Assembly (NCBI GenBank): GCA_019918135.1
Contig: WBZZ01006367.1
Location: 1-64,000 of the forward strand
From: Paulinella micropora
Lineage: Eukaryota; Cercozoa; Imbricatea; Euglyphida; Paulinellidae
DNA length: 64,000 nt
Reading direction: 5' to 3'
Shown here: positions 38,161-47,249 of the stretch, piece after piece
Numbering within the stretch: position 1 is the first letter of the stretch
Layout of the letters: each line of letters starts with the position of its first letter
Program-made: the position numbers and the translations under genes
Notes under the pieces: model-generated
The model's database searches: none
What the model was told of the DNA's origin: nothing
Seen by the model: only the letters and a program-made list of their open reading frames with translations

Positions 38161-40012
38161 TGCCGTCCTTGCTGCAGTCTTGCTTGCATTTCGGGCTCCC
38201 CAACGGTGCCGAGCCCCCCCCGTACTCGTCCACTTGGCATTGGCCGGGCCACACGGACGGCACGTCCCTGCAGCCCAACAACTCGCTGGCCTCCGTGCTG
38301 AACTGGCCCGCGGACGGCAGCGTGCACCACTTGCGCGCCGTGCTGCAGTTGAAGCCGACCTTCTCCATGCTCTGGATCTGGCCGTGCGCGAACAGCAGCA
38401 GCGCGTACAGCTGGCTGCCCGAGTAGTGATCGGTGTGCCCCAGCGCGTTCATAAAAGCGCTGCAGCACTTGTCCTCCACGGTCGCGGCGCCGGTTGACGT
38501 CTCGGCGCGCAGCGAGCGGAAGTCCAGCAGCGGCGAGCAGTAGCTGCGCCCGCGGTTGCGCACGCACGCCTGCAGCTGGCCGTGCGTGCGCAAGCGCCCG
38601 TCGGCCGACAGCCGCTCCCAGGGGTTCACGGGGCACACCTTGAGCCCCTCGTTCGTCGACTCCGCGCACGGGCACTCTACATTGCGCAGCCAGCCGACGT
38701 CGCTGTTGTTGCCCGCCGACCGGAACCAGAACTGAGACGCCTTCAGGCTCCCGTCCTGACAGAAGTAGCGCCTGTAAACGTTAAGCTCCGATTCGCGGGC
38801 CTGCGGCTCCACGAAGCCGTCCCCTTCGTCGTCCAGCAGCACCCACAAACTCTCGACCAGGGCCCGCCGGAAGGCTTCGGCCGACACGCCGAAGCACTTG
38901 GCCGCCACGTCGTCGGCGGACGCCGAGACGCCGCGGTCGTCGGCCAGCGCGCAGTACAGCGTCTTCTCGTCCACGGTCGCACACGCGTCGCTACTCCACT
39001 GCGGGGCCGCGTTGGCCGCGTAGATCTGCGCGGGCACGCAGCTGTACGCCTCCTGCGTGTCCACGGTTACGTTCGGAGTAAACTTGCAGCGGTTGTCGCT
39101 GGCAAACACGCGCGGGTACAGCGCATTGGGCCCTGGGGCGCTGCTCTCGCTGCCGCGGCACGCCGCCGATTCGGTGCGGGCGTTGTACGCGGCGCCAAAC
39201 GGTTCACAAGGCGGGTCCCACTGCCACTGCGTAGGGTAGCCCGCCTGCGAGCGCGGCAGATTTTGCTTGGCGCCGAAGATCGTGTAGTCGTGGTCCTTGT
39301 AGATATTTGGGTAAGCCGCCGGCGCCGGCGCCAGGCGCGAAGCCTGCAGCCAGCGGTACATGTCGCGCGCGCTGCTCACTGCCCCCAGCCTGCCCGCCGG
39401 CGGCGGGTCGCCCGGCGCGTTCGCGTCCCCCTTGAAGCTGACGCCCGTGATGTTCAGCACGTGGGCAGGCACCGTGCCGAGGCGGCGCGATTCCTCCGAG
39501 AAGCTGGCCTGCACGGCCGAGCACGCCGCGCGCCCGTCAATAGCCTGGAATGCCGCTAGCTGCCGCATGCGGTCCTGCTCCTGCATCAGCTTGTACGTGT
39601 CATTGGTCCTGTCTATGTCGGCGCCCAGATCCGTCTCGTGCTTATCGCTCGGTCTCCAGTATTGGGGATCTGCGAGGTACTCCTGCAATTTCAGGCTGTT
39701 AACCATCCACACCCTGTACGGCGCTGTGGCCAGGCGCAGCCTCGCTTGTGTGTGGTGCAGCTCGAGCGCGCGCGCCTGGTGTGCTTGTGGCTCTGCATAC
39801 CCCGGCAAGGTGTCTCCCCCACTGCACAGCATCCATACAAGACACGCGGAGGCAAGGTAAAGTTCACCCCGGAAGATTACATTTAGCGGGCGCAAGTAAG
39901 CCTTCAGCTGGGGGGCACCGGGAACACCACCTTCCCCGCACCAGTGGATCAGCATCGCCATGCTGCTTGTACTCAGCAGTAGGCATGCATCCTTCCGCTG
40001 AAGAAGCTTCAT
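38072..40012 (-). CDS. Large surface glycoprotein locus, piece 4 (N-terminal side, meets the host junction)
   Basis: 646-residue reading, strongly cysteine-rich (roughly 30 Cys in the downstream part, such as CCSAFMN, NVECPCAES, CPVNP, KCKQDCSKDG) with NxS/T sites. Near the start lies a signal-peptide-like stretch (LYLASACLVWMLCSGGDT). The first ~50 codons approach the virus/host boundary, so the natural start may be further in. Cys-rich head plus helical stalk plus membrane-anchor-like segment would suit a spike or cell-surface protein; this is inference. Confidence 0.5.
   Translation of the reverse strand: MKLLQRKDACLLLSTSSMAMLIHWCGEGGVPGAPQLKAYLRPLNVIFRGELYLASACLVWMLCSGGDTLPGYAEPQAHQARALELHHTQARLRLATAPYRVWMVNSLKLQEYLADPQYWRPSDKHETDLGADIDRTNDTYKLMQEQDRMRQLAAFQAIDGRAACSAVQASFSEESRRLGTVPAHVLNITGVSFKGDANAPGDPPPAGRLGAVSSARDMYRWLQASRLAPAPAAYPNIYKDHDYTIFGAKQNLPRSQAGYPTQWQWDPPCEPFGAAYNARTESAACRGSESSAPGPNALYPRVFASDNRCKFTPNVTVDTQEAYSCVPAQIYAANAAPQWSSDACATVDEKTLYCALADDRGVSASADDVAAKCFGVSAEAFRRALVESLWVLLDDEGDGFVEPQARESELNVYRRYFCQDGSLKASQFWFRSAGNNSDVGWLRNVECPCAESTNEGLKVCPVNPWERLSADGRLRTHGQLQACVRNRGRSYCSPLLDFRSLRAETSTGAATVEDKCCSAFMNALGHTDHYSGSQLYALLLFAHGQIQSMEKVGFNCSTARKWCTLPSAGQFSTEASELLGCRDVPSVWPGQCQVDEYGGGSAPLGSPKCKQDCSKDGSVDNAQYQLLRALVYPMLRRSDDRERHHR
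39850..40010. other. Virus/host junction zone
   Basis: Composition changes from GC-rich with viral codon bias to AT-richer DNA encoding a transposase-like protein. The exact base cannot be fixed because both readings overlap across it. No target-site duplication was recognised. Confidence 0.5.
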
Positions 40013-40595
40013 ATTTCCATGAGAGAGGCTTGTTCGTATATTTCATGTTTGGATTTTTGCAAGGCGAGAAATAATCTTCCCAGTCGTAATTTTTCGTGAG
40101 CAAAAGCAAAACCACCCGATTGCTGCTGTTGCGATACCCGAGCATCATTTTATACAAAGCCTGCGCGAGATTAGTGGTTGTCATGGTCTTGTTCCAACCG
40201 AAATATCGCGTGACATAATGCAGCTGATCCCGGATATTGTGTATGTGGTGGCGCGGGCAGCGGTTTGTGCGTACCGAATCTTTCCAGTGCACCTTGCAGA
40301 TATGGCAGTAAAACATCTGGGCGCATTTTGCAGTGTTATCGCCCGCCCCGTCAACCTCCAAATCCAACTGGTTAGATGCCATGGTCTTTGGGTCAAAGAG
40401 ATCCGCTCGGAGGATATGATAGAGGCAGGTGATGTTAGAGTTTGCCCCATGCTTGATACCGGGGCCGTGGACGAGGATATACTCGATCCTTCCTCCAAAG
40501 TTAATGGACCCTCCCCACATAAGCTCCATGACGTGCTTGCCCTTAAAGGCATCTAGCAGCCGGCGGGCGGACGGAACATAGAAGGGCTTTGACAT
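39864..40595 (-). CDS. DUF7869-like transposase-derived protein, C-terminal part
   Basis: 243 residues. The acidic-D motif LDLEVDGAGDNTAKCAQMFY resembles the conserved D-[GN]-x2-[DE]-N signature of DUF7869-type, transposase-derived proteins; a Cys/His stretch (CHICKVHW...CPRHHIHN) follows. The last ~40 codons run into the virus/host junction and are probably not original. The upstream part of the same gene is at 40917-41987; the gap between them contains GT-AG-compatible boundaries. Host mobile-element gene; whether it is still active is unknown. Confidence 0.5.
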   Translation of the reverse strand: MSKPFYVPSARRLLDAFKGKHVMELMWGGSINFGGRIEYILVHGPGIKHGANSNITCLYHILRADLFDPKTMASNQLDLEVDGAGDNTAKCAQMFYCHICKVHWKDSVRTNRCPRHHIHNIRDQLHYVTRYFGWNKTMTTTNLAQALYKMMLGYRNSSNRVVLLLLTKNYDWEDYFSPCKNPNMKYTNKPLSWKYEASSAEGCMPTAEYKQHGDADPLVRGRWCSRCPPAEGLLAPAKCNLPG

Positions 40596-40916
40596 ATCAA
40601 TGGTAAAACAGGACAGCCACTTATACTACAGCGGCTTGCGCAATACGGTTCTGATAGTGCTTATGGCAGATCTGGTGAATTTTGTGGTGCAAGTCGTTTG
40701 CTGCCTACCAGTCGCGTCCTGCTCACCAGTAAAACCCTCGTCACGCGCTCACTGGAGATCATAGCATGCGTTGCAGATACCAAACTCACCTACTCGCATC
40801 TCCCTTACATGCGACCAATCGCGCTTCTGTACTCTCTTCACAGCCTCTTTGCGGGGAGCGGGACCGGGAGCGATGCAGACACCTGGGACTTCCACTACCC
40901 ACTGCTCACATATGAA
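40596..40916 (-). other. Probable intron/exon mosaic of the transposase-derived gene
   Basis: On the minus strand a short coding-like stretch (REMRVGEFGICNACYDLQ) sits between non-coding pieces. An exon end CTACAAAAG followed by GTAGATG at about 40,950 and an AG about 42 bp further suggest very short introns. Exon limits are not certain. Confidence 0.4.
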
Positions 40917-41987
40917 CTAATACATATTTTCAAAATCATCTACCTTTTGTAGGTGCCAAATACCATCGGCAATGACCTGCACGTTCTTCTCAAAATAATC
41001 AAACATGATGGAATAGATCCGATCGTCCTGGACAATGCGGCCTGCAAGGGGCCCTGCCTGGACATAGAAAGCCTTGTTATTCCTATAAAGCTTCAGCGCA
41101 CGTTTCATAGTATTCTCCCCAACACCAAAGAACCGCATCCACATTTTGTGGCAGACCTTCCTACCCCGAATGCGGTAATGCCGCCCTTGGTTACCATCGA
41201 GCGCTTCCATTTGAGAAGCCACCCAGGCTGTAAGCTCTTTAAGCGATTTGCATACATTGTTTATGCGAGTCTGCACGCAGAGCTCTGTTGACACGAACAT
41301 GTAGCAAAAACCCCCAGCGCAGCAGCGAGAGTGAACTAAATGGTCAAGTTGAGCAAGAGTCATACCAAGCAGGCGCTCTCGTGCGCTGGGTCTCACCTCA
41401 CTAGGTATTCCCCTCTGTCTTTTAGTATAAGTGTAAGCCCTTGCTGTCTTACGGGCGGCAAGCCGTCTCTTAATGGGTGCATTGTACCGGATATAGACAG
41501 GTAGTGCAGCTTTCTCTGCTGATGTAAGCTTCCCTGACGAAGCAGGGCCTCCAGGCGTTGGCGTTGAAGAAGGGGGTTCATTGCGGAGAGTGGGTAAAAT
41601 CGTATTGAAAAAGTTAGGAACGTTGGGGGGTAGGTAGTTCAGCCCACCTATGCTATAGCTACTGCTGCTGCTGCATGCAGCGCTGCTGCTGCCGCTAGAG
41701 GTCGCAGGCAGTGATGAGGACGAGGAAAGACTGGAACTTTCAGATTTGCGATTTCTCTTGAACCGGGTGAGCGGGTCGGTGACATCAGGATCAGGAATAT
41801 ATATGTTTGGTGCAGGAAGGCTTGGTACAGGAACGCTTGGTACATTGTCAGCATTGGTGGGTGCCTGTGGGGCTCTGCGGCGCCGCTTGGATCTATCTAA
41901 TGGATCGACCGGCCTGCCTGAGAAGCTTTGAAGACATATAAATGCAGGTGCTTCCCACTGGAACAGCAGACTGATTGCAGGACGCAC
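40917..41987 (-). CDS. DUF7869-like transposase-derived protein, N-terminal part
   Basis: 356 residues. A proline/serine-rich, basic N-terminus (RSKRRRRAPQAP, serine run) is followed by a conserved block typical of this family: a Cys-rich stretch (HSRCCAGGFCYMFVSTELCV) and the G-R-K-V-C-H-K-M-W-M-R-F-F-G-V-G signature, where a newly made product is compared to related proteins as VC...F...LG. It is likely the DNA-binding/N-terminal half of a transposase-derived gene. Codon use is host-like. Confidence 0.5.
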   Translation of the reverse strand: MRPAISLLFQWEAPAFICLQSFSGRPVDPLDRSKRRRRAPQAPTNADNVPSVPVPSLPAPNIYIPDPDVTDPLTRFKRNRKSESSSLSSSSSLPATSSGSSSAACSSSSSYSIGGLNYLPPNVPNFFNTILPTLRNEPPSSTPTPGGPASSGKLTSAEKAALPVYIRYNAPIKRRLAARKTARAYTYTKRQRGIPSEVRPSARERLLGMTLAQLDHLVHSRCCAGGFCYMFVSTELCVQTRINNVCKSLKELTAWVASQMEALDGNQGRHYRIRGRKVCHKMWMRFFGVGENTMKRALKLYRNNKAFYVQAGPLAGRIVQDDRIYSIMFDYFEKNVQVIADGIWHLQKVDDFENMY

Positions 41988-43249
41988 AGCTACCTAATAT
42001 GTGCATCCATATTTATATAGGCACAGTATGTTTCTTCTTTTTCTGATTGCTCACTTGAAATCATACAACAATATCAAAATAATTAAATATCACTATCTAG
42101 AGTTAGATACTATATTAGTATTCATGTTGGATAAGGCAGAGTGGTGAAGTTACATATACACGCATGAGTTAGATTATATTAGTACACAACCTGTATGGTT
42201 TTTCTGCAATTACGTAATTTGTTTCGACCAGTATGACCAAATCAGAACAGGCAATAAAGTTATTATGTTACGTAGACCTTAAGGGTTGTATAATTAAAGT
42301 TTTGGCTACAATAGATTTTTGAGAATGCATCTGGTGTAGGTGAGGACATGGACCGAATGCTAATTGCAGGAAAGGCTGCAATCATGGGTTGAGCTAGCCT
42401 ATTACACATACCAACACATCAAAAACAAAATAAATAAGCCCAAAAGTTAGTAGCACAAACAAAGTAGGACGGAAGCTGTTGCTTCCAGACATAGCTGTTC
42501 CAAAGAAAATCTGGATTGCAGCGATGCCACAACTTCCACAACTCTAGTACAAAAAACAATAAACAAGAAGGGAGATGTATATGTTATAGACCTTAGCAAG
42601 TAACATTCTTAAACTTAGAGCACATTGCAATTCATGAATCAAGTCATTTTGCAGAGATACATTTCGATAACTAAAGTTGCAGCACATTGCAGCAATGAAC
42701 GCTCAATGTAATACAGAAGAGAGAAATGGTTAGGAAATGAGAAACAAACTTGATACAGAGTTTAAATATGACATAATTCAGGTCTAGGAAACATTACATT
42801 ATAAAGAAAATGCACAAGGACATAGATAGAATACATAAACCACCATATTGCAGCGCATTGCAGCCATGAACGCTCAAGGTAACACAGAAGAGAGAAACGG
42901 TTAATAAATGAGAAACAAACTTGATACAGAGTTTAAATATGATGTAATTAAGGTATAGGAAACATTACATTGTAACAAAAATGCAGAACGACATAGATAC
43001 AATACATAAACCACCATGTTGCTGCAAGCTGACATCACCCCAAAATTTCAAGGGAATTTACGGTGCGTGCCAAAAAATCCCGTCCGGAACCGGCGCGGAT
43101 CACATTCACTTCGCAGCGACGCAGTGCAGACCGCACGCACTATTCTCGCACCTGCCTGCGCCTTTGTTGTTGGCATTGCAACAGGTACCTAGACAAAAAA
43201 TGTCACTAATTCTATTATCCCCAGCCTGTGTTGTTCAGGCGTTTGGGCC
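41988..43249. other. AT-rich host intergenic DNA
   Basis: About 1.26 kb, low GC. No gene seen apart from a tandem 171-bp repeat. Confidence 0.6.
42677..43018. repeat. 171-bp tandem repeat, two copies
   Basis: The unit starts ttgcagc-cattgcag at 42677 and again at 42848. Copies share gaaacaaacttgatacagag and the end acataaaccaccat, about 90% identical by eye. Satellite-like. Confidence 0.8.
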
Positions 43250-44319
43250 ATGGAAGTCAAGTCGAAGATGAAGCTCATAGGTTACAGGAAGGATGAAGCT
43301 TCCAGCATTTTTTGGTTGCTTCAACAGGAGGACAAAAGGCAGGTCTGGAAGCCTGACGCCGAAATGACCCGCCATGCAGAGTGGGTCGCTCTCAGCTCCA
43401 GGATATCTATTCCGAACGATTTTGTGTTGGGTTGCTTGAGCCTACACATGGTTCAGTATTTTGACGGCTCTGGCAACCCTGGTAAGATTGAGCCTTGGAA
43501 AGATGCGCCCCCCCCCAACACATACAGAAGGACCTAGGAGGGTGGGCAGGCAAAGGAAGACAGTACTTGCTCTGCAGCCAGAAAGTGAAGAGAACGATGA
43601 CGAAAGTGAGTACGAAGAAGAAGAAGTAGAAGGAACAGGGAAAAGGAGTGCAAAACGACAGAAGACAGGAGAAGGAGAGGGAAGGAGGGGAGGGGGAAGA
43701 GGGGGGAAAAGAGGGCGGAAAAGAGGGGGGAAAAGAGGGGGGAAGGTGAGGAGAGAAGGGGGGGGGGAAGAGGGGGGGGGGAAGGGGGGAAAAGAAAAGA
43801 GGGGAGGGAAGGGGGGAGGGGGGGAAAGAGGGGGAAAGAAGAGGAGGAGGAGCAGGAGACAGGAGAGGGAGAGGGAGAGAGCAAGAAGAGTGCGAAGAAG
43901 ACAGAAGAAGAAAAGGCCAAGGCAGCAGAAAAAAGAAAATATAAAAAAGAAAAAAGCAGAAAGACCAAGAGAAATCAGAGGAAGAGAGCAAGAACAAGAG
44001 CGAGAAGAAGAAGAAGAAGTACGAACAGACAGAAAAGGAAAGGGCCAGGGCAACAGAAATAGACGAGTGTGAGAGAAAACAGATGGAGGCAGACAAAGCG
44101 AGAGTAGAGAAAGAGAGAGTAGAGAAAGAGAGAGTAGAGAAAGAGAGAGTAGAGAAAGAGAGAGTAGAGAAAGAGAGAGTAGAGAAAGAGAGTAGAGAAA
44201 GAGAGAGTAGAGAAAGAGAGAGTAGAGAAAGAGAAAGCAGAGGAAGAGAAAGCAGCATTAGGGTCTTCAGGGGAAGTCATTATCAGCAGGAGTACAGGCA
44301 CACCACCCCATTCCCCTAA
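43250..44319 (+). CDS. Host protein, globular start and Lys/Glu/Arg-rich middle
   Basis: A globular start (MEVKSKMKLIGYRKDEASSI... about 85 residues) is followed by very basic/acidic low complexity (KRQKTGEGEG, GGKRGRKRGG, then ERVEKE repeats from a 15-bp minisatellite at about 44,100-44,250). The frame changes at the nine-C run 43508-43516, and again within the purine-rich tract, so the readings 43250-43537, 43461-44072 and 44083-44319 are pieces of one gene. Either the gene is decaying or homopolymer lengths are wrong in the assembly. The next feature is probably the same gene. No known family. Confidence 0.5.
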
Positions 44320-44406
44320 GTCACCATCACTCGACCTAACACTGCATCCCTCTCCCAAGAAAGCCAAGCCCCTAAATTCGCAACGAAATTAGAAGGTGGG
44401 TGGTCT

Positions 44407-45985
44407 TTGTTGGCAGATAAAGCGGCAAAGGCTATGAATTCACCACTCAAACACGAACACTCCCCATCCCCACCACATTTGCAAACCCAGTCCACATCCC
44501 CACCACCTTCGCCACCAAAGTCTGTGTCATCTCCAAAGTCCCCTTCCAAAACCTCGAAATCCCTTTCGCTGACTCTTGATGATGATGCATATGCTTCGAC
44601 TCCACCGCTGCCCAACTTGGGTGACGCATTCCCAGTGAAGCCAGGGTTTTCAAAGGATAAACTTAAATCTGCTGCTTTGTCAACTGAACAGTTCCAGTTT
44701 TGGTACGAAAAGGGAGCTGAAGTTAATTCTTGCGATGGCGACACTATTTTTAGCAAGAACTCTGGAGGGCACAAGACTATGGATGTTTTGCTGTCGCGCA
44801 TGTCATGGAGGCAAAAAAAAGCTTCCTACCGGGGCCTTGTTGTGGCCTGAGCGGTGCTATGCTGTCACAATAGAGGGTGAGCCTATAGTTGTTGTTGGCC
44901 CCTATGGGGATCTTGGAAAGGTTTCCAAGATGAAGCTCGCCTCCGTTCTTATCAAGGATCGCAAGCTTCTTGTGTTGCGCCGGGTTAAGAATTTTCCCAC
45001 CCCCTACCAGCTATGCTTGATGAAGTTCAGTCTTCTTGACTGCAAGCAGCCATCCGACCCCATTGAAGACAACGAGTGGGACGCTAAGTTTTTGTCCTAC
45101 ATGACGCCCTATGCGTCGGACTTGCCAGCAAAGGATCTTGTCAAGCTTTTTGAGATGCAGAGCCAAGAACAGCAAAAGAAGGAGAGGGAGGCAAAAGAGA
45201 AGAAGGCGCTGAGGGTGAAGAGAGTGGCAGCAGAGAAAGCGAAAGAGAAGCTTGCGGCGATGAAAGATGTTAGCGAAGGGTTTGAAGAGGACAGGCAAAG
45301 CGATGAGAGTGATGCGGAGGGAGAGAAAAAGAATGAGACTGAAGGAGAAGAAGAAGAGGATGTTAAGAACGAGGGTAGTCAAGGAAAGTCCAAGAAAAAG
45401 ACATGGACAAGAAGGCCACCTCCTTACGAACCCACGCCGCAGGAGCTCTTGGCTGGAAAGTGGAAGGTCGGGACGCATGGAGCCGATTGTGTTTGTGGCT
45501 TCTGCAAGAAGGTGAGGGGCCAGGTCTACAAAAAAATAAAAGAGGAGCAGGAGGCAGCAGCTTTACTGAAGCAGCAGCAGCAGCAATCAAATTCTAAGCC
45601 TTATTTAACCTATGAGACTTGGAACGCGTTCCTTCAACACATCGGTTTGAAAGCCGGGCCGCCCGCTCCTGGCGCTCCTGGCACTCCTAACACTCCTAAC
45701 ACTCCTAACACTCCTAACACTCCTAACACTCCTAACACTCCTAACACTCCTAACACTCCTAACAATCCTGGCGCTCCTACCACTCCTGGCGCTCCTACCA
45801 CTCCTGGCGCTCCTACCACTCCTAGCGCTCTTACCACTCCTGGCACTCCTGCCCATCACCAACAACCACATGGTCCTGCAGCTATCTATCTATCTTGTTT
45901 TATTTTTTTATTTGCCTTCAGACCTGCCGCAGCACACCTCAGCAGGAAACCATTACTGGCCCAGCCAGCAGCCGCACAACGGTAA
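44407..45985 (+). CDS. Host protein, continuation: globular core, charged coil, TPN repeats
   Basis: Proline/serine-rich start (HSPSPPHLQ..., SPKSPSKTSKS), then a globular core (CYAVTIEGEPIVVVGPYGDL, LMKFSLLDC). The frame changes at the eight-A run 44813-44820. A Lys/Glu-rich coiled-coil region, an acidic stretch, a CxxC-like pair (DCVCGFC) and a glutamine run follow. Near 45,690-45,840 a 9-bp minisatellite (actcctaac) encodes TPN repeats grading into APTTPG. A T-rich tract ending in cag near 45,922 followed by GTAAATTG at 45,981 marks a likely exon. It probably continues to 46168-46398. Confidence 0.5.
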
Positions 45986-46167
45986 ATTGTTGTTCTATGT
46001 AAGAAAGCATTCCTCAGGGTGAGTAATTGTATATAATATAGGACCGAACCAGCAGCATCTCAATCAGACTTATCAACAGTCGCAACGTCCCTACCTTTCC
46101 CTCCCTCCCTCCCCCCCCCCCCCCCCCCCCCCCCCACTCACTCACTCACTCACTTATTTTTGCAGAA

Positions 46168-46398
46168 ATGCAGCAGCATGTGGTAGCGGGCGGTGGCCCC
46201 CCTCAGCACCACATGCAGCAGCCGACTTATGGATCGTATGGTCAACCACCGCCTCCGCCAGCCGGGTACTACCCACCGCAGGGGGCCCAAGTACAACTGG
46301 GGCACTCAGGATATGTTCCATATCATATCCACATGCAAGCAATGCTTGAATTAGATCAAGCTCGTGAGCGCGCCTCCATCATGAACAGATACAGGTAG
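46168..46398 (+). CDS. Gln/Pro/Tyr-rich last exon of the host gene
   Basis: A 76-residue stretch (MQQHVVAGGGPPQHHMQQPT, then GSYGQPPPPPAGYYPP) ending in a helical RARERAS-type tail and a stop. It is preceded by a pyrimidine tract and tttttgcag at about 46,157-46,166, a good 3' splice site. The C-run (46109-46133) and (ACTC)n lie in the intron. Disordered, low-complexity tail of the preceding gene by position and style. Confidence 0.5.
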   Translation: MQQHVVAGGGPPQHHMQQPTYGSYGQPPPPPAGYYPPQGAQVQLGHSGYVPYHIHMQAMLELDQARERASIMNRYR

Positions 46399-47119
46399 CT
46401 GTGCGGATGTAGCTGCAGGTCAGCTACGCTCCTCGTACAGACAAAATTATCAATCATTCCTTGATCCGTGACTTCAATTTATATTATTAATAGAATAGGA
46501 ATTATTGAATTCACGAAGCAATGAGTGCTTTAAATTGTGTAATGTGGAAGCATCTTAGTGTTCCCTTCTCGCTGCTCCTTCCCCCCCCCCCTCCCCCCAC
46601 CCCACGGCGGTCGGTGGTAGGTTCGGCTGTTGCAATTTCAGAAATATATTGCGGAAATTATTAATATTGATGTTCAAGTGTGTCAGGCCATGCCTCCATG
46701 ATCTCATCAAACAGTCAAGGATTTGTCAATCGATTTGCAGCACCTGACACACCTTAACTTCCCCTCCCCCGCTACACACGAAGCAAGGTTTTTGTAATTC
46801 ATAAAGTTAGTAAATCAATGTTTTTTCAGTGATTTTAATTTACATTAGTATTAAAATACGAATTATTGAATTTACTAAATAAAGGTTACTTTAAATTGTG
46901 GAAGCATCTTAGTGTTCACTTCTCGCTCCTGCCCCCCCCCCCCCCTCCCGCACACACGCATGTGAGTACGCGCGAAGTTTTACATTATTAAAGTTTTTAT
47001 TGGAAAAACGTTAAATATCATTAAATTAAATGTTTTTCATATTGTTTTAGCTGTTTTAAATGATCCTCCATGATTTTAATATATTTCCAAAAAGTCTACT
47101 TGGGATGACTTGATTTGAC
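46399..47119. repeat. AT-rich DNA with a ~115-bp direct repeat
   Basis: Two related copies (about 46,470-46,590 and 46,835-46,945) share gaattattgaatt, tttaaattgtg and gtggaagcatcttagtgttc, each ending in a C-run. No gene seen. Confidence 0.6.
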
Positions 47120-47155
47120 TTAAAAGGTAGACTCACCTTCTTCTGAACTTTTGTT
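47004..47155. repeat. ~152-bp direct repeat flanking the right arm, copy 1
   Basis: Nearly identical to 56946-57098, same orientation. Includes aaacgttaaatatcattaaa and gacttaaaaggtagactcac. On the minus strand it contains a consensus splice donor (GAAGAAG|GTGAGT). Confidence 0.85.
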
Positions 47156-47249
47156 CTTCTCTTCCTCACCCTTGCTCTCGTTAGCTACAAAAGTACCTTG
47201 TGCTGGTCTGCGAACGAGTGTGGATGTGTTGGGTTTGTGTGTCATCTGC

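Larger units (their letters stand above)
1..39900. mobile_element. Endogenised large DNA virus block (fossil)
   Basis: A GC-rich, densely coding block with short intergenic gaps. It contains a UL52-like primase, a UL9-like helicase, at least four F-box proteins, a kelch protein, a MYND protein and many secreted or mucin-like proteins. Together these are typical of large eukaryotic DNA viruses. The left end lies beyond the window. The right end meets host-like, AT-richer DNA with a transposase-derived gene between about 39,850 and 40,010. Most large ORFs look whole; roughly a quarter of the loci look broken, about ten breaks overall. The good state of many genes suggests a fairly recent insertion. 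Nucleocytoviricota and Mirusviricota are both possible because no capsid or polymerase gene is recognised. A foreign contig misjoined to host DNA is the main alternative. Confidence 0.7.

Noticed and set aside
39864-40595. The transposase-like gene as a viral gene
   Set aside because: Its base composition, likely introns and continuation upstream into AT-rich host DNA place it on the host side; only its last codons overlap the junction.
45605-45871. Ser/Val/Arg repeat protein opposite the TPN repeats
   Set aside because: Antisense translation of the 9-bp minisatellite; the plus-strand frame continues from a globular domain.
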